Origin: Streptomyces collinus Tu 365
Lineage (GTDB): Bacteria; Actinomycetota; Actinomycetes; Streptomycetales; Streptomycetaceae
Direction: 5' to 3'
DNA length: 64,000 bases
Assembly: GCF_000444875.1 (NCBI RefSeq)
Contig: NC_021985.1
Location: 1 to 64,000 of the forward strand
Shown here one piece after another: positions 9,067-17,916 of the stretch (position 1 is the first letter of the stretch; each line of letters begins with the position of its first letter). A model generated the notes under the pieces. That model saw nothing but the letters and a program-made list of their open reading frames with translations. It ran no database searches and had not been told where the DNA came from. Position numbers and translations under genes: made by a program.

Positions 9067-9590
9067 CTACAAAGCCAGCCCGTCGGCGACCGCCTGCGCG
9101 AGCGGGTTGTGATCGTGTCCTCGATGGACGCCGAAGGCCGGCCCGATCTGGTGGCGGCCCGTGTCCTGTCGACCGCCGACCCGTACGCGCTGGGCGAGCT
9201 GATGTCGGTCGTGGGGGAGGGGGAAGACCACATCCGGGCGCTGACGGTGATCTGCACCTACGACTCCCTGAACAAGATCGAACAGACCCAGAAGACGGGG
9301 TACGCGGTGCCGCCGTTCGACCTGGCGGTCATGGACGAGGCGCACCGGATCGCGGGCCGCTCGGACAAGAAGTGGGCGATCGTCAACGACGCGACACGCA
9401 CGCATCCACGCCGACCGCCGCCTCTACATGACCGCCACCCCCCGCATCTTCGCCGCACCCGAGCTGGCGGAGTCCGCCGACCTCACCCGCCCGCGCCGCC
9501 GGCGCCCGTAAGGGCCGGAGCTGGATGCGTTCGCCAACTCCATGGACAACGAGCAGGTGTACGGCAAGAAGGTCGTCGAGTATGTGCTCC
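9067..9590 (+). pseudogene. degenerate helicase (TtrA-like) fragment
   Basis: The translation shows helicase core motifs: ICTYDSLNKIEQ, then VMDEAHRIAGRSDKKWAIV (motif II). After a frameshift near 9400 it continues as RRLYMTATPRIFAAPELAE (motif III) in another frame. There is no intact Walker A upstream and no complete open frame. The sequence belongs to the same helicase superfamily as the gene at 2008-4695 but is not a close copy of it. It looks like the leftover of another terminal helicase gene. Confidence 0.75.
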
Positions 9591-9591
9591 A

Positions 9592-9745
9592 TGTGACCGT
9601 CCGCCCGCCAGGCCAACGCGGTCTGCGCCGCCAGATCAAGCGTCGGCACGACGAACAGCACCAGCCGCGCGCCGAGCTCGTCGGCCTGTTCGGCGTGTGG
9701 ACGCGAGTGGCGGCCTCGCTGACCAACCAGCCACCGTATTGCTGA
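9592..9745 (-). pseudogene. inverted helicase motif-Ia fragment
   Basis: Read on the minus strand, bases ~9592-9661 encode VPTLDLAAQTALAWRADGH. That is the motif Ia region that should precede the DEAH region found on the plus strand at 9067-9590. The two pieces are thus in opposite orientation and wrong order. The neighbourhood (9660-10060) has no convincing gene. This indicates local inversion within a former helicase gene. Confidence 0.65.
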
Positions 9746-10061
9746 CCTCGCGACAACGGCTGGGCGGTCACGGAGCCGGTGTCGAACGCGACACGCGGGT
9801 ACGACGCGAACAAGCAGGTCTAGGGCGTCGGCCGCGGCGCGGAGCGGGGGCAGGGTGTCGAAGTCGGATCAGCCCTCCCATGGGGGGGGCCGGTCGGTCT
9901 CGTTGTCGCCCCACCGTCGCACACCCGCGCGCCGTACCGCGAGGCCCCCTGCCCGGAGAGACCGCTCATACGAGTCATGCGCCCTCGGCTATCCCCGCGC
10001 CGGGGGCGCTGCCCGCCCACGCGTACAGGGCGCCGTCAGTCCCTGACCGAGAACCTTGGTG

Positions 10062-11414
10062 TCATCCGCAGTGCGGCGCTGCTGTTGTCGGTGTCTCTTC
10101 GCAGGGCTCTTGCGCCCGACGCGCGGTGGCTACTGCCTCGATCGACTGGTGGGTGGTGCGGGTGGCCAAATAGAGCGCTGAGGCTGCCATCAGGGCCCCC
10201 ATCACCGCGAGGATGACGCGGTAGTCGACCAGCGCGATCAATCCGGCTCCGGCGGCGATGGCCGCAGTCTGCGGTACTCCTATCAGCACGTTCAACGCGG
10301 CACCGGTCCGCCCCATCAGAGATGTGGGCGTGCGCCGCTGGAACAGGGTCATGGCGCCCGCAACGATCAAAGGCAGGCTGGCACCGATGAGCACCGCACC
10401 CGGCGCGACCGCCAAGAGATACGGAGCCGCACTCAGCAGGAAGCCTGCGCCAGCGCAGGCCAGGCCGAGTACCACGGTCCGCCGTTCCCCTGCACGTCGC
10501 AGCAGCACTGCGGTGACCACCCCAGCGGCGATCGCACCTGCACCCTGCAAGGAGCCGAGGACGCCGAGGAAGGCCGGCGGACGGCGCAGCCCCGTGTCGA
10601 CGACGGCGAAGAGAACCGACTCGCAGAGCCCGAAAGCAACAACAGCGAGTACTACGGCGACGGTGAACTGACGCAGGGCGGGAGTCCGCGCTATGTATCG
10701 GAAGCCGGCGCCGATCTCGGCGCCAGTTTCCTCTGGCCGCGCCGACTGGGGGCGATCCTCCCGCTGCCGGATCAGTGCAATGAGCAGGGCTGCGAGAGCG
10801 AAGGTAGCGGCGTCGCCTGCCACCAACAGCCCCAGGCCGAATGCGGACAGCACACCTGCACCCAGGAGAGGGGCAATCAGGCGCAGGCCCTGCAGCAAGG
10901 TCTGCAGGAGGCCGTTGGCGTCGCCCAAGTGCTGCGGTGGGATCAACGTCTGGGTGAACGCGGTCATAGCCGAACCAGTGACGCCGCTGGCCAGCCCGTA
11001 CAACGTCATGACGAGGTAACAGATCCAGACGCCATGGCGGTCGTGCACCAACAGCAGCGGCAGGACCAGCACCACGGATATCAGGTTCAGGACGATCAGC
11101 AACGGCCGCCGACGCAATCGGTCCACCTGGGCGCCGCCCAGGGGAGCGTTCATCTCGTCGTCAAAGCCGATGATTTCGGCGTCCGGGGGGACATCGCGTT
11201 CGAGGGTCCGGGGGGTGGTGCCGGTGACGTCGGCGACGCTCAGCCCGGCGGCGGGGGCGATCCGGTCCGCCTTCGCCTTGCCGTAGGAGGCGAGCTGGGC
11301 GATGCTTTGGTCGCGGTCGGTTTCCAGTTTCGTCAGCGCGGCCCGGGCCTTTTTGATCTCGTCCCGCACGGTGCGCAGCTCGGCGAGAGCGGCGTTGTAG
11401 CTCTGTGCGTCCAT
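10062..11414 (-). pseudogene. MFS transporter lacking TM1-2, fused to a foreign N-terminus
   Basis: From about 11155 down to 10062 the protein is a major facilitator: GGAQVDRLRRRPLLI is the loop 2-3 signature, followed by about ten hydrophobic helices. Roughly 60 expected residues (TM1-2) are absent. Instead, residues 1-85 (from ATG 11414, MDAQSYNAALAELRTV...) are a charged coiled-coil-like segment ending in FDDEMNAP, apparently a different gene lying directly after the HTH gene. The open frame is continuous across the join, so a chimeric protein could be made. A working transporter is doubtful. The drug-efflux subfamily is a guess. Confidence 0.65.
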
Positions 11415-11436
11415 GAGGGTTCCTTGTCCGGGCGGT

Positions 11437-12033
11437 TCAGCCGGTGGTGTGGGTGGTGACGTAGGCGATCGCCCCGCCGGAGTCGGAGGGCAGGCGGGTG
11501 CCCAGCAGCGACTCGGCAAGGTGCTGGTCGCCGTCCGTGCGGGAGGTGAGGGTGATGCGGGGTGTGGCCAGGTCGGTGACGTAGCCAGCCAGGCGAGCCC
11601 GGGAGAAGGTGTGGCGGCCGGTTGAGTTTTTTTCCCATGCCTGCAGGCCGGTCAGGACGGCGACGACGTAGCCCGACAGGGTCACGGGCAGCACTCCCCC
11701 GGCGGCAACGCTGACCGGGTCGCAGCGCCACGAGCCGCGCAGGGCCTTGAGCAGGTCGTCGGGGGTGAGGGTGGCGGCGAAGCCGATCCAGGGCCGGTCG
11801 GGCTCGGGGGCCGGGCGGGCTGCGTCGACACGCAGCACGGCGATCTCCGTGGCGTCCAGTTGTTCCAGGGGGGCGCGGCGGCGGGTGGCGAGGGCTTGGA
11901 CCGTGTCCAGGGGGATCATGACGCGTACGCCACGGCGGGACAGGCCTGGCAGCAGGCTGGCGTGCACGAGGCGGCGGAAGGTGGTGATCGCACAGCCGAG
12001 TTCGTCTGCCGCCTGCCCGGTCGTCAGCAGCAT
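11437..12033 (-). CDS. HTH (MerR/excisionase-like) DNA-binding protein
   Basis: This encodes 198 residues. The N-terminus LLTTGQAADELGCAITTFRRLVHASLLPG is a winged-helix start of the MerR/excisionase type, with a basic segment after it (RRGVRVMI). The C-terminal ~110 residues are a separate, unrecognised domain with two hydrophobic stretches (LPVTLSGYVVAVLTGLQAW). It starts at ATG 12033 and ends 22 bp before the chimeric MFS ORF, so the original neighbour was probably the small coiled-coil gene now fused to the transporter. It may regulate that lost operon. Confidence 0.65.
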   Translation of the reverse strand: MLLTTGQAADELGCAITTFRRLVHASLLPGLSRRGVRVMIPLDTVQALATRRRAPLEQLDATEIAVLRVDAARPAPEPDRPWIGFAATLTPDDLLKALRGSWRCDPVSVAAGGVLPVTLSGYVVAVLTGLQAWEKNSTGRHTFSRARLAGYVTDLATPRITLTSRTDGDQHLAESLLGTRLPSDSGGAIAYVTTHTTG

Positions 12034-12420
12034 GCCAACCTCCCTTCTGCAAGCGGACTCTGTTATCTGATCGGGGACTCACTCTAGTGCAGTGGCTGAA
12101 AGCGCGTCAAAGGCGCAGCAAATGAGACGATCGGCGCCCCACAACACCGCGCCTACCTTCGGCCGCCAGTCCCGAGATGGCCTTCAGGCCGGGTTCGGAG
12201 TGCGCCTCGGGCTGTCCAACGATGAGATCCACAGGATTGGACTGTGACCAGTCCGCTCCTCTTGGGGCTGATTCCGTGACGGGCCCAGCCGGCCGCCCCC
12301 TTCCCTGGGCAGATCCCATCGCCGACGTCCTACAGGGGTGAACCTCCCGCTCTCTCAGGGACCGATACGCGGTCTTTACGTTGAACGTTGTTGCGCACAC
12401 CATCTGGTACGAGGGGGTGC
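12034..12420. other. intergenic, no convincing gene
   Basis: The sequence between the HTH gene and the TcmP gene shows only weak open frames on both strands with poor codon bias. I see no RNA gene. The right end carries the palindrome listed separately. Confidence 0.4.
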
Positions 12421-12438
12421 GGCTGGCACGTGCCAGCC
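12421..12438. promoter_or_regulatory. 18-bp perfect palindrome upstream of tcmP (candidate operator)
   Basis: GGCTGGCAC/GTGCCAGCC is a perfect inverted repeat with no loop, 33 bp before the ATG of the TcmP gene. Two helical turns of perfect symmetry at that distance fit a repressor operator overlapping the promoter or leader. No regulator is identified; it is not hairpin-terminator-like. Confidence 0.45.
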
Positions 12439-12471
12439 GCCGACTGCGGCGATCCTGGACAGGGGGCACGG

Positions 12472-13593
12472 ATGGGCGTGTTGTGGAAACTGGAGCCAGC
12501 GACCGCAGCCAAGCACCGGTTGTACCAGCGGTACTTGGACGCCTGGTGGCCGATCCTGCTGCAGACCTCCCAGAGCAAGGGATACTCCCGGCCCCGGGTC
12601 ACGCTCCTGGATGCGTTCGCCGGGCCGGGGCGCTATGAGAACGGCGAGCCGGGCTCGCCGGTGTTCATCCTGGACCGCCTGCTGCACCATGACGCGGCCG
12701 ATCGTATGCACCTCAGCCCGCGGCGGGTGCATTTGATATTCATCGAGAAGGACCGGGCCCGCCACGAGCACCTGATGACGGAACTCGTCTCCTATTTCGG
12801 GCCGCTCAGGGATCTGCCGGTCCGGGTGGAGGTGCGGCGCGGCGATGCAGGTCTCGACAGCCTCGCTCTTCTCGACGAGCTCGGAGCGTGGGGTCACCCG
12901 ATCCTGGGGATCTTTGACAGCTGGGGCAGCGTCAATGTACCGCTGCACGTGATGTCCCGCATCGCTCGCAACCGCTCCAGCGAAGTCATCACCACTTTCG
13001 GGCCCAACTGGTTCAGCCGCCGCGAGGATCTCAACGCCGGCATCCTCGACGCGGTCTTTGGTGGCCGCGGCTTCTGGAGCCCCGCCGCGGAAGAACTGCG
13101 CCCCGACGAGAAGTGGCGCGTGTGGTTGCGCACCTACCGGGATGCGCTGCGCCGGGCTGGCTTCGGTTACCAGCTGCAGTTCGAACTCGTCCCGCGTACT
13201 GGGCAGCCCCTCTATCTCGTCTTCGGCACCGGCAGCACCGCAGGCCTGAGGGCGATGAAGGACGCTATGTGGAAGGTCGACGAGCTTGATGGCGAAAGCT
13301 TCCGCGACCCACGCACCCGAGGCGCCAAGGCGGACGGGCAGCTCGACCTGTTCCAGGCCGCAGGTGTGATCGACGACGAGCTGGCCGAACTGGTCGCCCA
13401 GCGGTTGAGTTCCGGGGCCACAACGGTGGAGGCCATCGGCGAGTGGCTGCTGGCGGAGACCGCCCGCTGGATGCCGAAGCATGCTTTGCAGGCGGCTCGG
13501 CAGATGCGGCAGGACGGCGTGGTCGCCGTGCAGTCGCCGGGCAAGCTCACGACCAAGAGCCGGATCAGCCTGCAGGCGCAGGTTCGAGCGTAG
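12472..13593 (+). CDS. tcmP: three-Cys-motif partner protein (TcmP family)
   Basis: This encodes 373 residues beginning at ATG 12472 with AGGGGG five bases upstream. Family features: LWKLEPATAAKHRLYQRYL at the N-terminus, then LLDAFAGPGRYENGEPGSP and a long alpha/beta body (IFIEKDRARHEHL, FDSWGSVNVPL). TcmP proteins are named for constant association with three-Cys-motif proteins of the Gp37/Gp68 (DUF5131) family. That gene is present here, converging on this one with a 29-bp overlap. The biochemical role is unknown; the DAFAGPG segment is reminiscent of a nucleotide or SAM site. It is common in mobile islands and defence neighbourhoods. Confidence 0.82.
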   Translation: MGVLWKLEPATAAKHRLYQRYLDAWWPILLQTSQSKGYSRPRVTLLDAFAGPGRYENGEPGSPVFILDRLLHHDAADRMHLSPRRVHLIFIEKDRARHEHLMTELVSYFGPLRDLPVRVEVRRGDAGLDSLALLDELGAWGHPILGIFDSWGSVNVPLHVMSRIARNRSSEVITTFGPNWFSRREDLNAGILDAVFGGRGFWSPAAEELRPDEKWRVWLRTYRDALRRAGFGYQLQFELVPRTGQPLYLVFGTGSTAGLRAMKDAMWKVDELDGESFRDPRTRGAKADGQLDLFQAAGVIDDELAELVAQRLSSGATTVEAIGEWLLAETARWMPKHALQAARQMRQDGVVAVQSPGKLTTKSRISLQAQVRA

Positions 13594-14320
13594 GCATCTG
13601 GTCCCAGGTCCGCCCCTGAAGGTGCCGACCAGACGCCTTGGAGGTCCGGCCTCCCCACTGTTTGAAGAAGAAGGCCACATCGGCTTGGAGGCAGGCGTCC
13701 CGGATTCCTGTGACCCATTCCTGTTCCATGGGGCGGAAGCGGGGACCTGACTCGCCTCCGGCGATAACCCAGTGAATGCCCGCCAAGTCCAGTCCGTTCA
13801 GAGGCCCGAGCAACGGCTCGCACGACAGGAACCGCACCGTGGCCGGGACCTGCCGCAGGTCGTCTACACGGGACAGTTCCTTGGCGCTCTCCACAGACAC
13901 ACCCATCCACAGGTTGGCCGGCCACTCCAGTCGGTCGGCGACCTGGCGCAGCCGACGTGCTCGTTTCGTGAGCACTTGATAAGTGTGTTGCGGGGTCTGC
14001 TCGATGACGTCGAAGACCTGCCGGACATAGTCCAGCGGTACGCGGGCGTGGAAGAGATCTGACATCGAGTTCACAAACACCGTGCGCGGCGCCTTCCAGC
14101 CCAAGGGGACCCGCAGCGCGTCCGGGTGCACGGTCAGGCCGAAGCCGGGGCCGGAGGTACGGGGGTCACCGTCGCGCTGGTACTTCGCTGATCCCATAGC
14201 CTTGAGCCGCTTCGCCAACGTCAGCGCGTAGCAGTTGTCGCATCCGTCCGAGACCCGGTCGCAGCCGGTCGTGGGGTTCCACGTCGCTTCGGTCCACTCA
14301 ATCGGACTGCGGTCACTCAC
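13565..14320 (-). CDS. phage Gp37/Gp68-family (DUF5131) three-Cys-motif protein
   Basis: This encodes 251 residues. The N-terminus IEWTEATWNPTTGCDRVSDG with CDNCYA gives the three-cysteine C-x7-CxxC motif typical of the family, a possible FeS/radical-SAM-like site. It is followed by TVFVNSMSDLFHARVP, TYQVLTKRARRL, LWMGVSVE and IAGGESGPRFRPM. I chose GTG 14320, preceded by GGGGAG eight bases away; ATG 14335 lies immediately after the GGAGG and would leave no spacing. It is the partner of the TcmP gene. The two genes converge and share 29 bp, so opposing transcripts are complementary at their 3' ends. The substrate is unknown. Confidence 0.85.
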   Translation of the reverse strand: MSDRSPIEWTEATWNPTTGCDRVSDGCDNCYALTLAKRLKAMGSAKYQRDGDPRTSGPGFGLTVHPDALRVPLGWKAPRTVFVNSMSDLFHARVPLDYVRQVFDVIEQTPQHTYQVLTKRARRLRQVADRLEWPANLWMGVSVESAKELSRVDDLRQVPATVRFLSCEPLLGPLNGLDLAGIHWVIAGGESGPRFRPMEQEWVTGIRDACLQADVAFFFKQWGGRTSKASGRHLQGRTWDQMPTLEPAPAG

Positions 14321-14514
14321 GCGTCGGCTCCCCATCCTCCTGCGGTCACGGCCGCCCGCAGGCCCGGTGCGCAGCCTGTGGTGCGTTCAACGAGCGATCA
14401 GGCCGCCAGACATCGGCATCCAACCATCCGTCGCTCCAGGGTGTCACAGGTTCTCAAAAATAGAACATGTGCACCATTTTTGCGAGGTACGCGCACCGCC
14501 GGGGAGCCGTGTAA

Positions 14515-14565
14515 CCAAGCGCCGACGGGGTTCGAACCGACGACCCGACCTCGTTGGCCGGTCCA
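14515..14565 (-). other. possible tRNA 3'-half remnant
   Basis: On the minus strand the sequence GGTCGTCGGTTCGAACCCCG contains a T-loop-like GGTTCGAACC followed by an acceptor-like tail (GTCGGCGCTTGG). The T-stem pairs poorly and no 5' half with D-arm and anticodon stem is seen. At most it is a broken tRNA or an old integrase attachment site. The rest of 14321-14750 holds no gene that I can support. Confidence 0.25.
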
Positions 14566-14750
14566 CAGCGGGCGCCTCCCAGGGGCTTTGGGCAGAATGA
14601 TCTACGAACGCCTTCGGCAGGCCCAAGCCGCGCGGGCGAGCGTCCGGATGCGGATGGTCCGGCCGTGGTCCGCTGCGGGAAGTGGTGTGATGGCCGACCC
14701 CCGCACTCTTAGATCACAAAGGTGTCGGCTCTCTGAGTAGCGTCGCTGTC

Positions 14751-15225
14751 ATGCCACGCACTGCACCCAGCCGAGCAGATCGCACACTCATAGCCCTGGC
14801 AGCGGCGACCGGATTCACCGTCAGCGCCAGCCAACTGGCGCCGCAACGGCCTGATCCCGGCTCCTGAGATGCGTCGCATGGGAGTCGAAGGAACCGAGGC
14901 GGTCTACCCGGACGGCACAAGCGACCTGGTTTGCGCCCTGGCCAGGCATGTCGGCCCCGGGCGTTCGTACGACGACCTGGCCTTGCTGGCCTTCTTCTCC
15001 GGGGCCTCGGTCCCTGAGATCACCTTGAAGACAGCCTTGGCACGCGTTTACTTCACACACCGGGTGCGGCACGAGGAGCACGTTGAGCACGTCCAGGCGC
15101 AAGTCCCACCGCTGTGGGCTGCCGAGATGAACAGCGAATACGAAAGGGCAGAGGCCGAAGCGAAGATCACGCTGGCCGGAAACGACAGGGCCATACGGCA
15201 GATGCGCAGACCGCCCGTTCGGTGA
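14751..15225 (+). pseudogene. HTH regulator-like gene broken by a frameshift
   Basis: Frame one from ATG 14751 encodes MPRTAPSRADRTLIALAAA then GFTVSASQL. The following WRRNGLIPAPEMRRMGVEG continues in a different frame up to the stop at 15225. Joined, the two give a MerR-like xxQLxxWRRxGLIPxP recognition region and a 118-residue helical tail with FFSGASVPEI. The shift lies near 14838. Translation from ATG 14869 could still yield the tail alone. Either a real inactivated regulator or a base-call error. Confidence 0.55.
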
Positions 15226-15491
15226 CGCCGCCCGTCAGCGCGATCCGCGCCATCGAGGCGCCGGCCTCGGCGCGGGCGGCTGCAGGGGGACTGGGGCTCG
15301 CTGATGGCTGGTGAGGCGCCCGCAGCGTTGCCTGATCGGCGCTGGCCGTCGGGGATGACATCCGCCTAGGTCCACGGGCGTCTTCGACCGTCTTCGACTT
15401 TCTTCGGATCCCGAGCGGGACGGGAGGCCGGGGGTATGCAGCCTGGTGACCGTGTGAGGCCGAGGAGAGCCTGACGAAACCAGGGGGCAGC

Positions 15492-15614
15492 ATGAACCGC
15501 AACCAGACCAAGAAGCTGACGCGCGCAGAGAAGATCGCCCTTCTCGGCGCCGTACTCGGCGGAGCCGTGAAGGCTCTCGTCGCACGGCTCCTGGACATGT
15601 CGGGCCAGCACTGA
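15492..15614 (+). CDS. 40-residue micropeptide
   Basis: ATG 15492 follows AGGGGG at four bases' spacing, a strong ribosome site. The peptide has a basic polar N-terminus (MNRNQTKKLTRAEK) and then a hydrophobic/amphipathic helix (IALLGAVLGGAVKALVARLLD). It sits 31 bp upstream of the HTH-TM-lectin gene and may be co-transcribed. The peptide at 22572-22697 has the same size and a similar LGAV...LLD core next to another large regulator-like gene. Possible roles are membrane-active toxin, signal or accessory peptide; none is proven. Confidence 0.5.
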   Translation: MNRNQTKKLTRAEKIALLGAVLGGAVKALVARLLDMSGQH

Positions 15615-15645
15615 ACCAATACGAGGGAAGGGAAAGTGGGGGGAC

Positions 15646-16527
15646 GTGAAGGAGAGCAGGAGGGTCGTGGTCGAGTTCGCAGCCTGTCTGCAGGAACTTC
15701 GAAATGACCACGGGCGCCCTACCTACAAGGAGATCGTCGAGCGCGCTCGAGCTCACGACCCTAAGTCCAGTCTGGCACAGAGCACTTGTTCGGAGGCTTT
15801 CAAGGGGAAACGAATTCCGAAGTACGACACGGCAATGCAGATCGCCCGGGCTGTCGCCGGCCAAGCAGGCGTCACCAAGATCGACGCTCTCTGGCACGCG
15901 GCCATGAAGCGACTGGATGCAGCCTTAGCAAGGGAGCAAGAGGCCCACTGGTGGCGGGACCGCTCGATATCCTCGCGTGTGTCCATCATCGCCGCTACGT
16001 CGGGGGCTTTGAGTATGGTGCTCGCCGCGCTCATTCCGTGGCTGCTGGGGTACCCATGGACGAAAGATGCGGGGAAGGACGCAGCGAGCGGGGCGTCTGG
16101 CTGGGCACATCGTCAGATTGAGGCTTCCGACCCCGCGTGGGCCGGGTGGTGTCTGACGGCCAAGGGGGACGCGGTGGTCATCGACAGATGCGGCAACGCA
16201 CCTGGTGCCCAGCGATGGTCCTATGACGCAGGACGGGTCCTCGATGCGAACGGCCGGTGTCTCACACCCGCTAAGCCCGGAGGTGGGCAACGTCTGCGGC
16301 TGCGCTCGTGTACCCAGTCCGTGGACCAGCAGTGGAAGTTCGCTCAGGGGCGACTTGTGTCACAGGGTGTGTGCATGACCATCTACGGCCCCTACAACAG
16401 GCCGGGGACGCCGATGCAGACCTGGGATGTCAAAGTTCCGGTGGCGCCGGAGATGCGATGGAAGCTGGGAGGGAATCCCATCGTCGTCAACGCTACTGAT
16501 ACGCCATCCGCTGGCGTCCGACGATAG
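15646..16527 (+). CDS. HTH - transmembrane - ricin-B-like lectin protein
   Basis: This encodes 293 residues, GTG start at 15646 with GGGGGGA nearby upstream. Residues ~1-85 form an XRE-like helix-turn-helix domain (PTYKEIVERA ... STCSEAFKGKRIPK). About residues 112-136 form one membrane helix (VSIIAATSGALSMVLAALIPWLL). The outer part is a ricin-B-type beta-trefoil with CLTAKG, QRW and QQWKF repeats and paired cysteines. So a cytoplasmic DNA-binding head is joined through the membrane to an extracellular sugar-binding domain, a layout suggesting one-component sensing. It is followed closely by a broken NACHT-protein copy. Confidence 0.7.
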   Translation: MKESRRVVVEFAACLQELRNDHGRPTYKEIVERARAHDPKSSLAQSTCSEAFKGKRIPKYDTAMQIARAVAGQAGVTKIDALWHAAMKRLDAALAREQEAHWWRDRSISSRVSIIAATSGALSMVLAALIPWLLGYPWTKDAGKDAASGASGWAHRQIEASDPAWAGWCLTAKGDAVVIDRCGNAPGAQRWSYDAGRVLDANGRCLTPAKPGGGQRLRLRSCTQSVDQQWKFAQGRLVSQGVCMTIYGPYNRPGTPMQTWDVKVPVAPEMRWKLGGNPIVVNATDTPSAGVRR

Positions 16528-16557
16528 AGCGGGGTCTCAAGACAGAATAGGGCTCGG

Positions 16558-17570
16558 GGTGTCACTGCTACTAGCAAAGCAGCACCTGTGTGCTATCCAC
16601 ACCAGCGGGACCAGCGGGAAGAGCCCCCAGCAGGCCATGAACTGGCTCACCGTGCTCCCCCAGCACCTGGAGCAGAGCCGAGGCACGGTCCACGGTATCC
16701 CGCTGTCCGGCCGTGAGGTCGTCCTAGCCCGGATATGGCCCGTCGCAGGGACATGGCGGGTGCGGCTTGAGCACCTCGCCGTCCACACCGTGCCTCTCAT
16801 GTTTTTGGTCTGGCCTGCGTCATCGCCGCGGTCAGCGGCCCCGGTCACGCCGGTGAGACTTCTTCACCGGCCACTGGCCGGCCCTCACCGGCACCACCGG
16901 CAGGCGCCTGAAGGCGGCTTTGGGCCTATCAGGCCTGCTGCTTGTGGCCGGCGCCTACTTCGCGCTGCGCTACTGGCCATGGATGCCTCCAACCCACTGG
17001 CCCCTGCTCGCCTTCGCCCAGCGCCGCACCCAGGGGCTTCGTAGCCGCCGTGGCCCGCGCCGGATCGTGTCCGGCGTCGAGATCGGAAGCGCCATCGGCC
17101 TGGGGGTCGGCATGGCCGTCATGCTCGCCTTCGGATGGGCGCCCGGAATAGCCGCAGGAGCCGTCGTGGCCGCCCTGTTCGACTGGTTCATGGAGGCAAA
17201 GGTCGGACTCGACCGCACCCTGAGCGGGAACTTCAACCCGGAGTTCTTCTGGGCCTGGACATGCTCGGGGCCGCCGCGTTCGCCGACCTGGGAGCCCTCG
17301 TGTTCCCATGGTTGGACTACTCGTGTGACCACCGGGCTGGCCTTCGGCGGATGCTTCGTCCTCGGCTTCGGCTTCTTCCTTGTGCCCTGGCTGCGCTACG
17401 TCACAGCGATGACGCTGGCCCGCAAAAAACTGCCCTGGCGGCTCGCCGCCTTCCTGGACTGGGCGAGGAAGGCCGGTCTGATGACCATCAGCGGTGTCGG
17501 CTTCCAGTTCCGCCACCAAGACCTCCAGGAATGGATCGTACGGAAGCGCCCTCCATCCACCTCGGCCTGA
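16558..17570 (+). pseudogene. truncated duplicate of the protease-NACHT membrane protein
   Basis: This stretch closely repeats the 3' kilobase of the gene at 30530-33271. It contains TSGTSGKSPQQAM, VPLSGREVVLARIWPVAGTW-like and GAYFALRYWPWMPPTHWPLL segments through to the final EWIVRK. Frameshifts near 16800 and 17260 break it, and the protease and NACHT domains are absent. Similarity runs a little past the stop codon. Bases ~16920-17570 still form an open frame of the membrane part, which could be expressed. It marks duplication of the conflict-system gene within the island. Confidence 0.8.
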
Positions 17571-17916
17571 TGCGAGGGCCGACGGCCCCGACCGAGGCGG
17601 AAAGTGCTGGGCTTCGACCTGGACGAGCGGCGTCCAAGGCGGTTACAAGACCGCTCCATCTTGATCGGTGCGGGCCTTGACCTGACATCATGCGCCGCGG
17701 TCCGGCCCAGCGCCTCCATCGCCTGTGGATGATTCAGCATCTGTAAATCGCCCCACTTTGGATCTGGAGCTGAGCACGACGGTGCTGGCCCGGCCCTTCG
17801 GCCGGGCAGCACCGTCGATGCAGATCCAGCTGGGCGGTTACGGAACGCGCCGATCGTCCTACCGTCCCCACTTGGCTGCGGAAGGATGGCGACGAGCCAA
17901 TCCGTGGAGGTTCAGA
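17571..17916. other. intergenic, no gene seen
   Basis: This spacer separates the NACHT remnant from the lipoprotein gene. The first ~30 bases are still similar to the sequence after the intact NACHT gene (33272 onward). An upstream in-frame extension of the next gene is open but lacks a signal peptide or ribosome site. Confidence 0.4.
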
